64,000 nucleotides of DNA, taken from Pipra filicauda (Eukaryota; Chordata; Aves; Passeriformes; Pipridae). Positions 1-12,637 of the stretch are shown here, piece after piece. The translations under genes and the position numbers were made by a program. Numbering within the stretch: position 1 is the first letter of the stretch; each line of letters opens with the position of its first letter. Location of the stretch: NCBI RefSeq assembly GCF_003945595.2, contig NW_024104438.1, positions 434,001 through 498,000 on the forward strand, given 5' to 3'. Under the pieces are notes generated by a model. The model had not been told where the DNA came from. It saw nothing but the letters and a program-made list of their open reading frames with translations, and did no database searches.

Positions 1-3000
1 TTGTGTCCACGGAGGAGATGAAGAACTGCTGCCTCCTAAGTCTTTCCCTGCTCCCCCACCCAGCCTTTCCCACCCTCCCACACCTGCCTCCACCTTTCGG
101 GCCACGGACATCCAGCAATCCCAAAAACAGCTGGGAAACATCTCCCCAGAGAGCCCTATTTTGGAGCTGAAGAAGAGGAGGCAAGGGCGAAGTTCTGGGG
201 CAGAAGGTCAGGCTACAAAGCTGAGAGGCCTGAGCCAACAGAACGGCTTTTATCACCCTCCTTTCAGCAGGATCTCTCCTACCCCCAGGGAGGCATTCAG
301 AAAGAGGAACACAGAAAGGACCCCACCTTTCAGCTGGGTCCAGAATGCACCAATTTTTATAAAAAAGCATCTCATAACCCTGAGCAGCACAAAAATCTCC
401 CCATATCTCCCAGTCCTGTCTCTGCCCACAAGCTGTTTGGGGCCTGAAAACCACACGCAAATAAAAGCCTTCGGACCTATAAGTAACCCAGGTGACACCA
501 GGTAGGTTCAGTAAGGGGGCGATCAGGATATCTGGGGTTTTGCAATGCCATTTACTACCCCATACAGAGTACACCCCAGTGGAAAGTGCATTATGTTGGC
601 TGAGAAAAATATATAAGCTCATTACAGGGGCTTGTTGAAGAAGTTAAATGTCCCGTGCTCTCTCAGGCACAGAAGTGTGAACTTTCACAGAGAAAACAGG
701 GAGATTCTAGATTTTAAAAAAAAAAAAAGTAAGGGTTTGGAAGAAACCAAACTATTTCAGTTCTGCCTATCTCAGGAGCAGACTCACACGTTGGTCAGCT
801 TTGGAGATCCACGGCATGAGAAGGGGGGCTAAGGAGGTTTGCAGAGTGTCTGCAGCTGCACAGGCAAATGCGCACCCAGAATCATTTGTTTGACCCTCAT
901 GTCAAGGAGATATAAGGCAGAAATGCTCAACTGTAGATGAATTAAAGTGTTCAGAGATGCGCCTGATATAAATTGTCAGCATTTCAGCTGCCATGAAGCA
1001 GAACTGCCACGTGGGTCACCTCCTCTCATTATCAATGTAAACACAGAGACTTTTCCACGTCCACCTCTGGTGATTTTACAGGGCAAGGAGCTGCCAACAC
1101 GGCAGCCCTTTCCCCACAGATGGGTGCAACTCTTTCCTCAGAGGGAGGTGTTTCACAACCAACTCAAGGACATCTGTGTTGTGGCTTGGATCTTGTAGAT
1201 CAAAGTGTAGGAGCCGCTCATAAAGACAGAGCAGAAAGGGAGCACAGGGAATTGTGCAGTGCTGGCTCCCGTGGTGGGGTATTGGAGACGCTGTTACCTG
1301 GAAAAGGTTGTGCAATCTGGTCCTACTATACCAAGGTTTACAATATACCCCTGTGCCTAATTTTATCTCAAAATCTGCTGTCCCATAGGCTCTGTGACAG
1401 CCCTCTAGGGACTTGACAGAAGAGATGCTGTGGAGGCAGAGCAGTCACAGCATGTTTGTTTTATCAGCTTCTCCAGGTGACTTTGGTAAAGTCAGGCAGT
1501 CTCTGTGTGCTCTATAATATGAAAAATGGGGATATCTATGCTCAGGGTAGCACTTTGATTACAGCAAACATGACAGGACAAAGCGGGACATGGACAGTAG
1601 CAATCCTGGGCTTTGTCCACAGCTCTGGCCTTGCTGGCACCGTGGTTGTTTCCCATGGAGCATCTCTATGGTCCTGAACCTGGTGAAAACTCAGGTGTTC
1701 TCAGATCCCACATAACCTTTCTGCCCTCCTCACTGCAGTGTCCTGCCTCAGCACTGACCCTCTGGCTGGTGCATCACTCTTGTGTTGTTGCTTTCCCCAG
1801 CCAAGGAACACCATCTGCTAGGGAAGGTCTTGGGGGTTACTGCTTGAACTTTCCTTTATTTTATATATAAACTGTGGTTATATATTGCCTCAGAGAGAGA
1901 CAGGAACAGGCTCCTTCTCGTGCCTGTATGGGCCTGAGAAGCTCTCCTTGACTAATTAGCTGCAATCCCCTGTGAGCAGCATTGACTGAGCCACTGAGCT
2001 CGACAAATCAGGATGAAGGAGAGCACAGGCCAGCTGGAGAAGTGAGCACTGGCCCACAACAACAGCCAGGTGTCCCTCCAGGACTGGAATTCATCTGACC
2101 ACTGGAGGCTGCTGTCCTTTCCGTCCCGATATCCCAGGCTCCTCCACTTGTGCAGACGAAGATTTACTTATCCCCACCATGTCTCAGGGGCTCTTCATGT
2201 GCCTAGATCAGATGGGGACATCTGCACTGCAAACATGGTGGGATGAGATGAATCATCTGCACTGGCTAAATGTTCACTGGCTCTGCCTTAGGGGACTCTT
2301 TCAGACCTTCCTCACTCAAGAACATTAACTGCTAACGATGGCTCCATTTATTTCCCAACATTTTCTTTCTTTGCCCTGGCATGAACAAGCTCCATAAGTA
2401 AAGAGCACCGTTTTCAGTCCTTATACTCTGCCTCCATGAGCTGGACAGTGGGATGGAGGATAGTCTCATCCCACCAAAGTCCAAGCTCCAAGGACAATAC
2501 ATGGCCTCTGAGGGCATAAGCAGAGGGGTCCATATGCCCAGAGAGAGGCTGTGGTACTACGCTGCAGATGTTTGAGGCAAGAGAGTGGGAGGTGAATGGC
2601 ACAGCCAGCAACTTTATTCCTACTCTAAGGCAAGACCCCAGCAGCAACAGCAGGGTCTTCTGTAAGCTCTGCTCCTCAGGTGATCATAGGCAAGCAAAGC
2701 TAAGGCTTTGATAGATCTCAAGCTATCACTGGTAGACCTCCTGTGCCCTTGGAGATGCAATACTAACCCTTTGCTCCCTTTGGTCCCTTTGTAATAAGAT
2801 GACAAGGGCTGAGGGCTGCCCTTTGCTGAATATCAGTGTCGATGGAAAGGTTTATCAAGCAGCAGTTCTCTACAATCTACCGCTTTTGTCAGCCTTATCA
2901 GGGCTCTGATAGTGGCATATCTAATCTAAACCAATACAAACTGGCGCTTGCATGTCTGCAGCTTGGAAGTTACAACTCGGAGGCAGGAGTCTCCAGGAGA

Positions 3001-6000
3001 CTGCCAAGGCTGTTTCTAAAAGAGAAAAATCTAGGAAAGGTGCTGTATTTCATCTCAGTGCTGTCTTGGTAATGCAGCACAAAGAAAACTTGGTGGAAAC
3101 CAACAGCGACAGAGAGCTCACAGCAGCAGTGGCATCTTTTCCCATCCCATCCAACCTTTCAAAGCAGTGCAGCTATGTGGCCTGCCAAAGAAACCTTTGT
3201 TCCTCAAGGTTTAAAATAATCAGATCAAAGATGTGAAAACTGGGCAGCAGACCAAGTTCCCAAGTTCAAGGGCAGCAGAAATAGGGATTACCTAAGCAAT
3301 GCTATAGGTTGAGACAGAGGGAAGCCCACCTGGGGATCTGTGACTGGCAAGCTTGTGACCAAGCTTCCAAAAAAAAATGGCTTTTGGGGTGTCCAGCTGG
3401 ACCTGCACTAGAAGAATCCAGGACTGAATCAACAAAAGCCCCAGCTTGTAGCCTTTCACATTTGGACCAAGAAAATACTAGTGAAGAACCCAGCCCCAGC
3501 TTCCCAAAGAACTGAGGGGAAATTAAAGGCTTCACGAAGACTGGGGACTCACTGGTGGGATAGACAAGAGGAGCAAGAGAGGTGATAGAGGTGAGGTGCA
3601 TGAAGACATTCTCAGACCTCCACAAGGCTGCGAGTTGAGCAAAGTGCCTGTCCCCAGACAGTGCTTTGGCTGTAAAGTCATTTTCATAGTTCAGATCTTA
3701 AGTAAGAGTTTAGTTCAAACTGGAGGAGGCAGAGGGAGGTTTTTTCTGTAGGAGCCCTAAAACTCAAAATCCAGTTTCCCAGCATAATGTCCAAATCATC
3801 AAGAAGCAGTGCACATAAGAGGGTGATTTCCCACTGCCTTGGCAGACACTGAATGAATGGGAGCCAAGATGAGGAATCCCAGGGAAAGGCTGAGGGAAGG
3901 TGGTAAAAGAATGCAACTGCTCCAAGGGCAGCTACAGAGGTGACAGAGCCAAGCTCTTCTTGATGTTATAACATGAGGCACTGGCCACAAATTGTACTTT
4001 GGGAGGTTTGGGTTGAGCACCTCTACTTCAAGAGGTGGGTGTTGCAGGCCCAGGGTGAGTACCCAGAGAGGCAAAAGAGGTGGGTTTTGAGATTTGGTCC
4101 AAACCATGGGTGATCCACTGGTGATATTCTTGCTTTAAGCAGGAGGTTGAACCAGAGACCTTCAAAGGTCCCTCCAATGGGCTTTTTCTGGTTCATCACC
4201 TTGGGACGCAGAGCATTCGGGTGTCTAAATCGGAGTTTAGACGTTCTGCACATCCATATCTTTGATTCAGGTGCAAAAAGCAGAAATGAAACACCTGTGT
4301 CCATTTTTCTGACAAGCTTCTAAGATCTAAGCTTTATTTTCAAACCAACTTAAATGTAGAAGTACCTGCTGGCTTCCCCTAACACGTAGCTTCCTCAGTA
4401 ATTTTTGAAAATGATCCATGCATTTTCCCCTTCTACAAACCAGGCTTACGTTTTAGGGTATGGATTTAGTTTAATCAAATTCTCACATACTTGGCCTTGT
4501 GTTAATGCAAATCAGGGGCATTTTCTTGGCCCTTGGAAGTTAAAGTGATATCATATTTTAAAAGACCCCATATTCTGGTGGGGAGATGTACAAGTATTCT
4601 GAACTTTGCTATTGAGATTAAGTTTATCTCACCTGCCATTTGCTCAGCAGGCCTGGCTAGATAGTAATTACCTTGGCCAAATTTCATTCAATATGCATTC
4701 TTCTTTTTTTATAATAACTTCTGCATTTCTTTGCTAAAAGAAATAAAAGAACTCAAGTCCAACAGAGCACAAAGAGGTTTTATTTTTGATCAGTGATCAA
4801 AAATCAGTTGGTTGCATTTCCAAACTTTCCAGCAGTGATCATAGTTCACATTTATCCAATACACCAGGTCTGGGAGCATAAATGTGTTACAGGTATTTAC
4901 AGTAAGTAGAAGAGGAGAGGATACCTGCAGAAAACAATATGGGTCCCAAATGGGGCAAATTCTCTCATGAGTTGTCCATTTCTCTGAACTACTCAAACAA
5001 TTTCTGCCCAATTACCAAGAGAGTCCTGGACAATTATATTCCCCTTTCAACATTTGATGGGCAACATCCAGACCTCAGGAGCTTGGCCTGGGAACTCTGC
5101 AGTTTTTTCAAGTCTGAATCTCTCTCCCCATCATGCAGAGAGAGGGGACCTGAATTGCCTGGAGGAGCAGCCAGAGGTCTAAGGCACAAATGTATGGGAG
5201 GCACACATGTGCTTCCAGGTGGCCCATTGCAGGAGGCAGGGAGCTACCAGCTCCAGCTGCTGCCAGGATCTGGCCAGAAGGCTCAGTCACCACTGTCACC
5301 ACAGAGGAGACACTAAAAAGGGACGTGTGTCAGCGCAGCCCCGTGTGACACTGGGGTATTCACCCGGGCAGGGAAAAAAGTGAAAGGTGACGTCATTCCC
5401 AAGGGGATAAAAGGGAAAAAAGCCAAAAAAAAGCTGTTTGGAGAAATTGCTGAATCAACCCACCTGCCACGGGTGCTCTCTGAATCAGCCTGGCTCCCTC
5501 CATGGTGCACAGGGATGACATCCCCTACAGATTCCTCCACCCAGACAACTCATCCACCGCCCACCTCACCGACTGGGCTGAGCTTTTCCCCCTCCTGCCT
5601 TGTCCAGCAGACAATGCCTATACTAATTAACCAGAAACCGAGGCTGATCTGGCCTGGGCAGTGTCACTGAGCACCACTGCAGCACAGAGAGGCCAAGCTG
5701 AGCCGGCAGGAGCAGGACAGACAGCTGCAGAAGGCTCTGACAACATCTCCAAATTGCAAGGAAACAGGTCTTTTACATTCTTATACATGACTTCAAAAAA
5801 GGACAAAGGTGCTGTGAGAAGGCAAAATGGAAGAATTGCAAAGAGAAGGCATGTGAGTGAAAAGGGGGAAAATCCCTGGGCTGACTTTGGGAGGGAGAAG
5901 GAATTCATTGGGGCAGCAGATGAAACAGGAGCAAGAAGCTGAGCCTGGGAGTCCAGACCCAGAAGATGGATGCTCAGATGCCATGCAACAATCTGGGATG

Positions 6001-6673
6001 CTCGGGCAAAGGGACTGGACTGGAAGAGGAGCCCAGCTCTGATTCCCACTCTGGAGGGAGGAATCTGGCTCAGCTTGGAGGCTGCCACTGGACCTACTTC
6101 TGACATGGCATTTGGGAGAAATGCAGCTTTGAGGGCCACAACACTCCTTCAGTGCAGGAGTGACTGTGGCTCCTCGGGGAAAGAAGAGGAAAGGGTGTTT
6201 TAGCACTGGTAGATCACTAATGGCACCGGTGCATCTATCCATACAAAAACCCTTTCTTGGAGGCAGGGCCATAGTGATGGAGCCTGAATTAAACTGCAGT
6301 CTTCAGATGGGCCAATGCAAGCCCAGGAATTAATTTTGAGTTGTGTTTTTTCTTACGGGACAATGATGGTTTTGTGACTACTGATGTATCTGAGGTCTGT
6401 GTCTGTGAGTCTGTGAGCAAGGCAGTCCCTGTCAGTGTGCAGCCACTCTTCATGCCCGTGCTAAAGACCCTGTGTGCACACAACAGCAAGGAGAAACCCC
6501 CCTGGAGTCAGCTCCAGGGAACACAGAATCCTTCACCACTTTCTCCTCCTCCAGGTATGTGCTTCCATACTGCAAGCTCTTTAGATGATTTGGCTCGTTC
6601 CTCTGATAATTAATCTCTTTGCACAATTATCATTTTTTTTTATCATTTGTTTATCGATGCCACATCACAACCT
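1..6673. other. Gene-free upstream region of FABP1
   Basis: I find no exon, RNA gene or clear transposon here apart from a weak CR1-like fragment near 4.14 kb. The open frames are short, overlap on both strands and match no family I recognise. THNSL2, which I recall as the next gene in mammals, would be expected on the minus strand on this side. I see no threonine-synthase-like peptide, so it probably lies before base 1. Confidence 0.5.
4138..4180 (+). repeat. Possible old CR1 3'-end fragment
   Basis: The stretch reads like the CR1 3' end: a 'ggttgaaccagagaccttc' segment followed by 'aaaggtccctccaa'. It lacks the usual octamer tail and is short and diverged, so this is a tentative assignment. 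Confidence 0.35.
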
Positions 6674-6693
6674 CCATAAAATTGATTTTATGG
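6674..6693. promoter_or_regulatory. Perfect 9-bp inverted repeat in FABP1 upstream region
   Basis: Two 9-bp arms (CCATAAAAT and its exact complement) flank a 2-nt spacer, about 240 bp before the FABP1 start codon. Each arm contains TTTATGG on one strand, which resembles the binding core of CDX homeodomain factors of intestinal epithelium. A related CCATAAAAC lies at about 6790. FABP1 is expressed in gut and liver, so a role as an intestinal element is plausible but inferred. Confidence 0.4.
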
Positions 6694-6845
6694 GATTTTC
6701 CCTGCCCCCACACTGTAAATTGTGGTATGTAAAACGTAGAGCAATTTATCACTGACCATTGCCCAGTTTTATGTTAATGTTTGAACATGACCATAAAACA
6801 ATTACATCATCTCACCTCTGGCCAACTTTTAAGGCAAAAGGACCA

Positions 6846-6852
6846 TATAAAA
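6846..6852 (+). promoter_or_regulatory. FABP1 TATA box
   Basis: A canonical TATAAAA lies 70 bp before the FABP1 ATG, which would place transcription start near 6875 and give a 5' UTR of about 40 nt. Just upstream (about 6832-6845) is an AGGCAAAAGGACCA sequence that loosely resembles a DR1 site for HNF4 or PPAR/RXR. The family is known to be regulated by such receptors, but this particular match is imperfect. Confidence 0.7.
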
Positions 6853-6915
6853 CCAGGCTCTGCTTGCAAGCAAGGTACCTTCTCTTGTGTTGGGAGCACA
6901 GAGAGCCTTTCCACC

Positions 6916-6982
6916 ATGAGCTTCACTGGAAAGTATGAACTCCAGTCCCAGGAAAACTTTGAGCCCTTTATGAAAGCCCTCG
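6916..6982 (+). CDS. FABP1: FABP1 coding exon 1
   Basis: Encodes residues 1-22 plus one base of Gly23, from the ATG to a CTCG|GTAAGT donor. It covers the first beta-strand and the start of the helical lid. Intron 1 (6983-8003) contains no repeat that I recognise. Confidence 0.95.
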
Positions 6983-9900
6983 GTAAGTGCCTGCGTGTGC
7001 TATGTGCTGCTTTGCCTCTACAGATCCCACTAGTTTTTGGGAGCCAACTGTGCTTATGTGCTGATGACATAGACTGAAATCTCTCAGATTTCCTATTTCT
7101 ATCTGTCATTTTGAAGCTGTTGGGGTTTTTAAATGTATGTGTGTGGGCATGTGATATCAAAATAGAAGAGGAAGTATCTCCCTGGCTGGGGGCTGGATAT
7201 CAAGAGATGACAGGTGAAATTTTATGGCCTGCAAGAAAACAATCCTGACAGGCTCTGCAGCCACTGGCCAAGTGCTGCAAACACATGACAAACCAGTGGG
7301 ACCTCGGTGGCTTAGGGGGACTGCACATCTGCTCCATCAGGCTGTGAAATTTGAGGGCAAGCAGGACATGGCTCAACCCCTGTGCTGCTGCTCGGCGATG
7401 CTGCAAAGCCCCAAATTCAACCATTGATCAGAAAAATAGCAGGGGTTGTTTAAATGCTTAGTGATGAATGGGGCTAGAGAGATTTCCATCAAGGGAATGT
7501 GCTCCTGTGGGGATTCAGGAGGACTTGGCACTGTTTCTGCACAGTTATGTGTCAGGGGGGCTCTACCTGCCAGATCAGCTTCAGTTTTTGGGAGAAGATT
7601 TTAGTTAACTGGTTCTGAGGAACTCTGAATATCATAAAAAAAACCACTTGGTTCCTTCTTTCTACCTTGATTTATTCCACTTTTTCTTGCCTTTCAGTGA
7701 CAAAAAGAAAGCAGGATTTTTTTCTTAGTCAGGGAGGTACCTATTGTGCTGCCAGCCAGGTCAGTGAGACAAGGAATATGTCTAGTTCCCACACAAAATC
7801 CAGGATGACAGTATTATTCTTCCTCCCCAGCAGACTTAGGGATATGTAGCTCTTGGGAAAGCATCATCATTGGAAGTTTTTTCCACGCTGCAATAGAAAT
7901 TTCCCAGCTGTAGGTCCCCAAATCCTGCCCCATTCATTCATTCAGCAGCAATCTGCCCACAGTTGGCTCCATGGTTCACCTAATGTCTCTTGTTCCTGGG
8001 CAGGGCTTCCTGATGACCAGATCCAGAAGGGCAAGGACATCAAGAGCACCACAGAAATTGTGCAGAATGGGAAAAAGTTCAAGATCACCACGACCACTGG
8101 CTCCAAAGTGCTGACAAATGAGTTCACCGTTGGGGAGGAGTCTGAGATTGAGATGCCGACAGGACAGAAAGCAAAGGTGAGTGATCAGCCACCCCTCTGC
8201 CAGGGCTGTATGGGCACAGTGACATTAACTTTCCCTTCCAGCCACTCCCTCCACATTTGAGCAAAGGGGCTGAGGTGTTAAAGCACTTCTGCGCTTCTTG
8301 CATTTGTAAAGCTATTTTAATACCTGGTCTGGAAAACACTGGAAGCCAGTGTTTTAATATCCCATTTGGAAAAAGAGGATAGAGATGCTTTGGTAAATTT
8401 TTCTGACAGCAAAAGTTCTGAAAGATTTGAGGTGGAAGGGATTGACTTTTTGTCATATTGCAGCACAAAACATACCTCCACCTTCTTTTTGTTGACACAA
8501 AGGTAGTGCAGGAAGGTCAGACAATGAATCATAAACCAATAAATCTCTCCTTTAAAGCCCTAGTAGCTGTTAACTTCTCTGCTACCCTTTTCCACTGCTT
8601 CTGTTTACACTGGGTGAGATGATTTGGCAAGGTGAGGAGTTATCACCCTTGAAACTGGGTCAGCTCCCGTTCCTGGACATTAGTTTCTAATGGTTCAGAA
8701 AATGTCAAGGCAGCACCACTGGCAAATATTGCCTCTCACCTCTACCTCAGGAAAAGATGATATTTCAGGGACTTTTGAAAGTAAGAGGGATGATCACCAA
8801 AAAAATGCCCCGGTGAATCAGGCTCTGGAACTGTACTGGCTCTATTATGATTTCCAGCATCATTGAAGTCCCTTTGGCATAAAGCGGGGGGAAACAGCTA
8901 TTAGAAGAGTGTTATCCTCCATAAACCAGCAGCTCAAGGACAGATGAACACATCTTATAGCTGGGCAAGACAGATAAACAGAGTTGGTCTTTGCTGGGTT
9001 ATTTATTTGAGTGATTACAATGATCAGTGATAGCTGCCCCCGGGGTGCTGGTGCTGTCTGTAGCCTTTTAAGATGTGCAGCATCTGAGGGGCAGAGACTC
9101 AGCAGATGTGCCTGTCCCTGTGACTGAGTTTCTGAAAGCTCCTTTAATAGTTTCCCGCCCTGATTGAGAGCTCCCTCAGGCCCCATGCTCTCACCCAGCT
9201 CCGGTCACCTCACCCCAAAGGTTTCTGCAGCAGTGTTCAATAGGTGGGTAGGTGGAGAGAAGATGACATGGCATGCCCTGGCCCAGCCCAGGTGGCTCTG
9301 CAGTCCTCTCCTACTACAGAAGGGAGAGGACAAAATGCAGGGGTTGAGGTGGCCTCCAGCAATAACATGAATGCCTCTGTGTCCTCCTACCAGGCTACTG
9401 TGCAGATGGAGGGTAACAAACTGATCACAGAGATGAAAGGGATGAAATCCATCACCGAGCTCAATGGAGACACCATCACCCATGTAAGTATGGAAGGGCA
9501 ATGGCTGGGGTAATGGTGCTTAGAGCTGCCTTCAGGGTTTGGCTCTAGAAAGCTACAGAGATGCTGGGGACCTTGGGGAGGTGCTGGAGAAGAGCATGTA
9601 CCTGCATGCAGGCTCTGCAGTGAGGCACTGAGGGCAGATTCTCATTAGAGTCTGACCCAGAAAGTATTTATAAGACCCGAGTTTAGGCACTGCTGGTCAA
9701 GGTTTCAGGTAATGAGGGCATGTTCTCACCCATCCAGAGGTAAAGGTGTGTGTCTGGGCTTGGCACCCTTAAAGAAGACAGACACAGCAAACTGATCCCA
9801 GATGGGGGATGCCAGATTAACCCCACCTGCTTTGGGGTATTCATGAAGAAATCCAAAGCTTTAAAAATTCAGTTTATAGGAGATAGAGTGGGGATCAGTC

Positions 9901-10096
9901 CTGTTTTGATTTGCAAGACCAGATCCTTTCTACGTATGAGTTTGGAGCTAAGCACCATGATGATCTTTATGGGTCCCTTCCAACTTGGGATATCCTATGA
10001 TTCTACAAATCCATAAAAAGCTAACACTCTCCATTTGTTTTTCAGACAATGGTGTTGGGTGACCTCACCTACAAGAGAATCAGCAAGAGAGTCTAG
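6916..10096 (+). CDS. FABP1: Liver fatty-acid-binding protein (FABP1), 4 exons
   Basis: The product is a cytosolic beta-barrel carrier that binds long-chain fatty acids, bile acids and acyl-CoA in liver and intestine and delivers them to oxidation and to PPAR-alpha. Exons join as 6916-6982, 8004-8176, 9394-9483 and 10046-10096. The total is 381 nt, encoding 126 residues, close to the 127 of mammalian FABP1. The 67/173/90/51-nt coding pattern is the classic intron layout of the family, and all three introns are GT-AG. The protein opens [20 protein letters not shown] and ends YKRISKRV, both characteristic of FABP1 rather than of the avian basic liver FABP10. The start has a good Kozak context (CCACC-ATG-A). 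A TATA box lies upstream and AATAAA 49 bp after the stop. No damage is seen. It is tail to tail with SMYD1. Confidence 0.96.
8004..8176 (+). CDS. FABP1: FABP1 coding exon 2
   Basis: The 173-nt exon is bounded by a CAG| acceptor and an AAAG|GTGAGT donor and encodes Gly23 to Lys80. It includes the [15 protein letters not shown] helix-turn segment and the [10 protein letters not shown] strand. 173 nt is the standard size of this exon in the family. Confidence 0.95.
9394..9483 (+). CDS. FABP1: FABP1 coding exon 3
   Basis: The 90-nt exon begins after TACCAG and ends at CAT|GTAAGT. It encodes 30 residues from [10 protein letters not shown] to NGDTITH, part of the C-terminal beta-strands. Intron 3 downstream holds a CR1 tail. 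Confidence 0.95.
9950..10006 (+). mobile_element. CR1 LINE 3'-end fragment in FABP1 intron 3
   Basis: The sequence gatgatctttatgggtcc, then ttccaact, then a tail with cctatgattcta matches the terminal part of CR1 in plus orientation. It is a short 5'-truncated remnant that ends 40 bp before the last FABP1 exon. Confidence 0.75.
10046..10096 (+). CDS. FABP1: FABP1 coding exon 4 with stop
   Basis: The exon follows a TTTTTCAG acceptor and encodes [16 protein letters not shown] and a TAG stop. The ending is the family's conserved C-terminus. Confidence 0.95.
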   Translation, partial: TMVLGDLTYKRISKRV

Positions 10097-10144
10097 AAAC
10101 CTTGCACATACCAATCATTTTACTGTGTAAAATGCATCCATTAA

Positions 10145-10150
10145 AATAAA
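10145..10150 (+). terminator. FABP1 polyadenylation signal
   Basis: An AATAAA lies 49 bp beyond the stop codon and is followed by a T-rich, then GT-containing stretch, as expected of a cleavage site. It implies a short 3' UTR of about 70-80 nt. Confidence 0.85.
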
Positions 10151-10199
10151 ATTTTTATGAAAAACTTCTTCGTTGTCATCAATCTCTTCACTGCTACTA

Positions 10200-12230
10200 T
10201 AAAGAGACTCTAACCTCCAAAATTCATGCAAGCACTGGTAGAAATTGGGCAACAGGCTGAGCTAAGGCTGTGCCGATGTTGTGGGATGGAGTTGAGACAG
10301 GGTGCAGGCTCAGAGCCATTGAGTGATCCTCTGAGTTGTGCCCCACGCTGATGAGTGCTCTTCCAGCTCCTTCCTGGGGACAGGTGCCAGCATCCTGCTG
10401 GGAATGTCCCAGTGGGTCCTGCACCCACGGCGGCCCTGGCTGGGTGGATGCAGGAGCAGAAAAAGGGTTCTGTTCCCTTTCCTTACAAGCACGGCCAAAG
10501 TGATCACAAGGTGACCATCAGGGCCAAATGATGAGTGCTTTAGGTGGACTCAAGGAAATGTCAGTGATTCTGCTTGGAAAGCTGCCTTGGAGAAGCAACC
10601 AACATGGGAGCAGTTTGTGTGTGTACCAACTGCCATCTACATCCTCACCCCTCTGCAGCAGGATCCAGCCCTACAGGCTCTGGTCATGCCATCTCCTCCC
10701 CAACCCTTCCACTTTAGGAGGGCCCTAAACTGTCTTCAGGTGTCCAGCGTGTGTTTCACCCCAAACTGCATCCAATAAATTGGGTTGAACTGGAACCGAA
10801 CGCTTCTTCCAGAGTGAAATACAGGTTTTATCTCCTGGCAGGAGATGGGCTGCTTGTTCCCACTGTAGACACAGAGGGAGCCCCAAAGTCATCTCCCATG
10901 CTCTTGTTTGGTGCTGCAGGCAGATGGAGATGTGGTTTTCTGATGCACACAGGAAAGGAAACTCTTTACCTTCTTATCTGCCTTTTCCAAGCCCTGTGCT
11001 TGGATGATAATTGGGAACTCCCAATTCCCACTGGGAAATGGGTATATGGCTGGTGTGATATATCTACCTGGCACGACGTACTTAGAGCCACTCAAAGCTG
11101 ATCAGGATGTTAGGAAAACACTACAAGTGCTTCTCCACCTCCTTCTGCAACCTCAACACATCGCTAAAGGACCAATTTGTTCTCGTATGCATCTCTCTCA
11201 GGACTCCTCCCTCCTCAGGAAAGGTTTTCATATTACAGATCTATAATAATCCTCATGCTAAGAGTTGAACAAATATGGATTGTCACACTGGGAACAGGCA
11301 GGCACCTCAAGGACAAATGGAAGGGCTTAGCTCAACAGTGCCTAAAAAGCACTCAGATCTCGAGAAATATCAGCAAAATCACTTAAAAATATCAAACAGG
11401 AAAAGCCCTGATTTTGGTTTCTTGCTCTTCTTCTGAGGAGCAGGCATGGGATTTCTGAAAAACCTTTCCCTCTCCTGACTGCCACTGATGGTCTGGAGCA
11501 AACCAGTTGTATTTTGAGACAGATGGGCAGACAGCAAAGACCTTTTTTTAAGCTAGAAATCCAACCGTTGCCTTTAGACTTTTCCTTAGCTCTGTTGGAT
11601 GTCCACTGGCAGCTGATCCGTGAGCCATCCCTTTTTTTATCAATGCAAAATTGATTAAGCATCTGTCTAATCAAAAGCCAGGTGCCTAAAGGCATCAGGT
11701 AAGCAAAGGTGGATACCTCTTCTTGGAAGCTGTTTGTTCAGTTACAACAATCCACACAGCCAGTGCACCACACCAGAGCAACTGGCTTCTGGCAGGGACC
11801 CATCTCATGCCCATCTGCTGCCATCACTGCAGACGTTTTCTGATTTTTAACTAAGGAGACTAATTTGCCCTAATTAACTTATGTTGATGTAGGAATTCCA
11901 CTTAATCTCACTTGCAAAGTGCCCACAATTTGATGTTGCACCTGTGCCAGCTGTAGAATCATTTTTCAGCAGCTTTTTGTCAAAAATATACCACTGGACA
12001 CGAACACCATCTCTGAGTCTTACTGAATTTGCACTCAGTGCTCACAGACATACATGACACTTTTTGGAACCAGCTTCCCACTTCTACCGTCCCATGGACA
12101 TCACTGGAAAGAAATTATGTCGTCTCAAGGAAGTAACAGAACCACTTAGGAAAAATCATTTAAAACTTAACAAAGGACTTCATAATCAGGACTTGTGTAG
12201 AGAGAAACAGGTTTCCAATAAAAATGTAAA
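10200..12230. other. Tail-to-tail spacer between FABP1 and SMYD1
   Basis: About 2 kb with no recognised exon or transposon. It presumably includes the distal 3' UTR or termination zones of both genes. A plus-strand AATAAA near 10776 has no gene attached to it that I can see. Confidence 0.45.
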
Positions 12231-12261
12231 TAATTTTATAACATATTGTTCTGCTTTGATT

Positions 12262-12267
12262 TTTAAT
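12262..12267 (-). terminator. Candidate SMYD1 polyadenylation signal
   Basis: On the minus strand this reads ATTAAA, the commonest variant signal, about 210 nt after the SMYD1 stop codon. I found no AATAAA on the minus strand in the following 2 kb. The call is tentative because longer 3' UTRs are possible. Confidence 0.4.
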
Positions 12268-12478
12268 GCCAGTGGTAGAAAAGGGATGTTGTTTCTGCCA
12301 ACACCTCTTCTGCTTTAAGCCCTCAGAATATTTTTCAGGATTTCCCCCCAGCAGGTCCATGCTGTCAGACTGGTGCCACTGGAGACAATCCTTATGGATA
12401 CAGTACATTCCTATAACACATTCCCAGTGTTTGGAAGTGCCACAGGTGATGTCATCCTACAGGCGTAAATTTGTGTCA

Positions 12479-12637
12479 TTATTCCTTTTTGTGGAAGAGG
12501 CTTGGTGCGTTCTCATTGCTGGGTTCAGGCATGACTTGGATCTTCTGGTTTTTGAGGGCAGCTTCCCTCATCTTGTAATACATGAACTCGTTCTGCTGGA
12601 ACAGGCGCAGCTCCATCTCCGTCTGGACACGCATGGC
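12479..12637 (-). CDS. SMYD1: SMYD1 coding exon 10 with stop
   Basis: Encodes residues 440-491, from [11 protein letters not shown] through [13 protein letters not shown] to PSLFHKKE and a TAA stop that is followed at once by TGA. It is preceded by a CCCTCAG acceptor. This is the C-terminal helical tail. Confidence 0.95.
   Translation of the reverse strand, partial: AMRVQTEMELRLFQQNEFMYYKMREAALKNQKIQVMPEPSNENAPSLFHKKE

Noticed and set aside
5627..6272. Minus-strand frames of 159-170 residues
   Set aside because: No family signature, overlapping frames on both strands and no splice or promoter context. They are the longest chance frames in this part.
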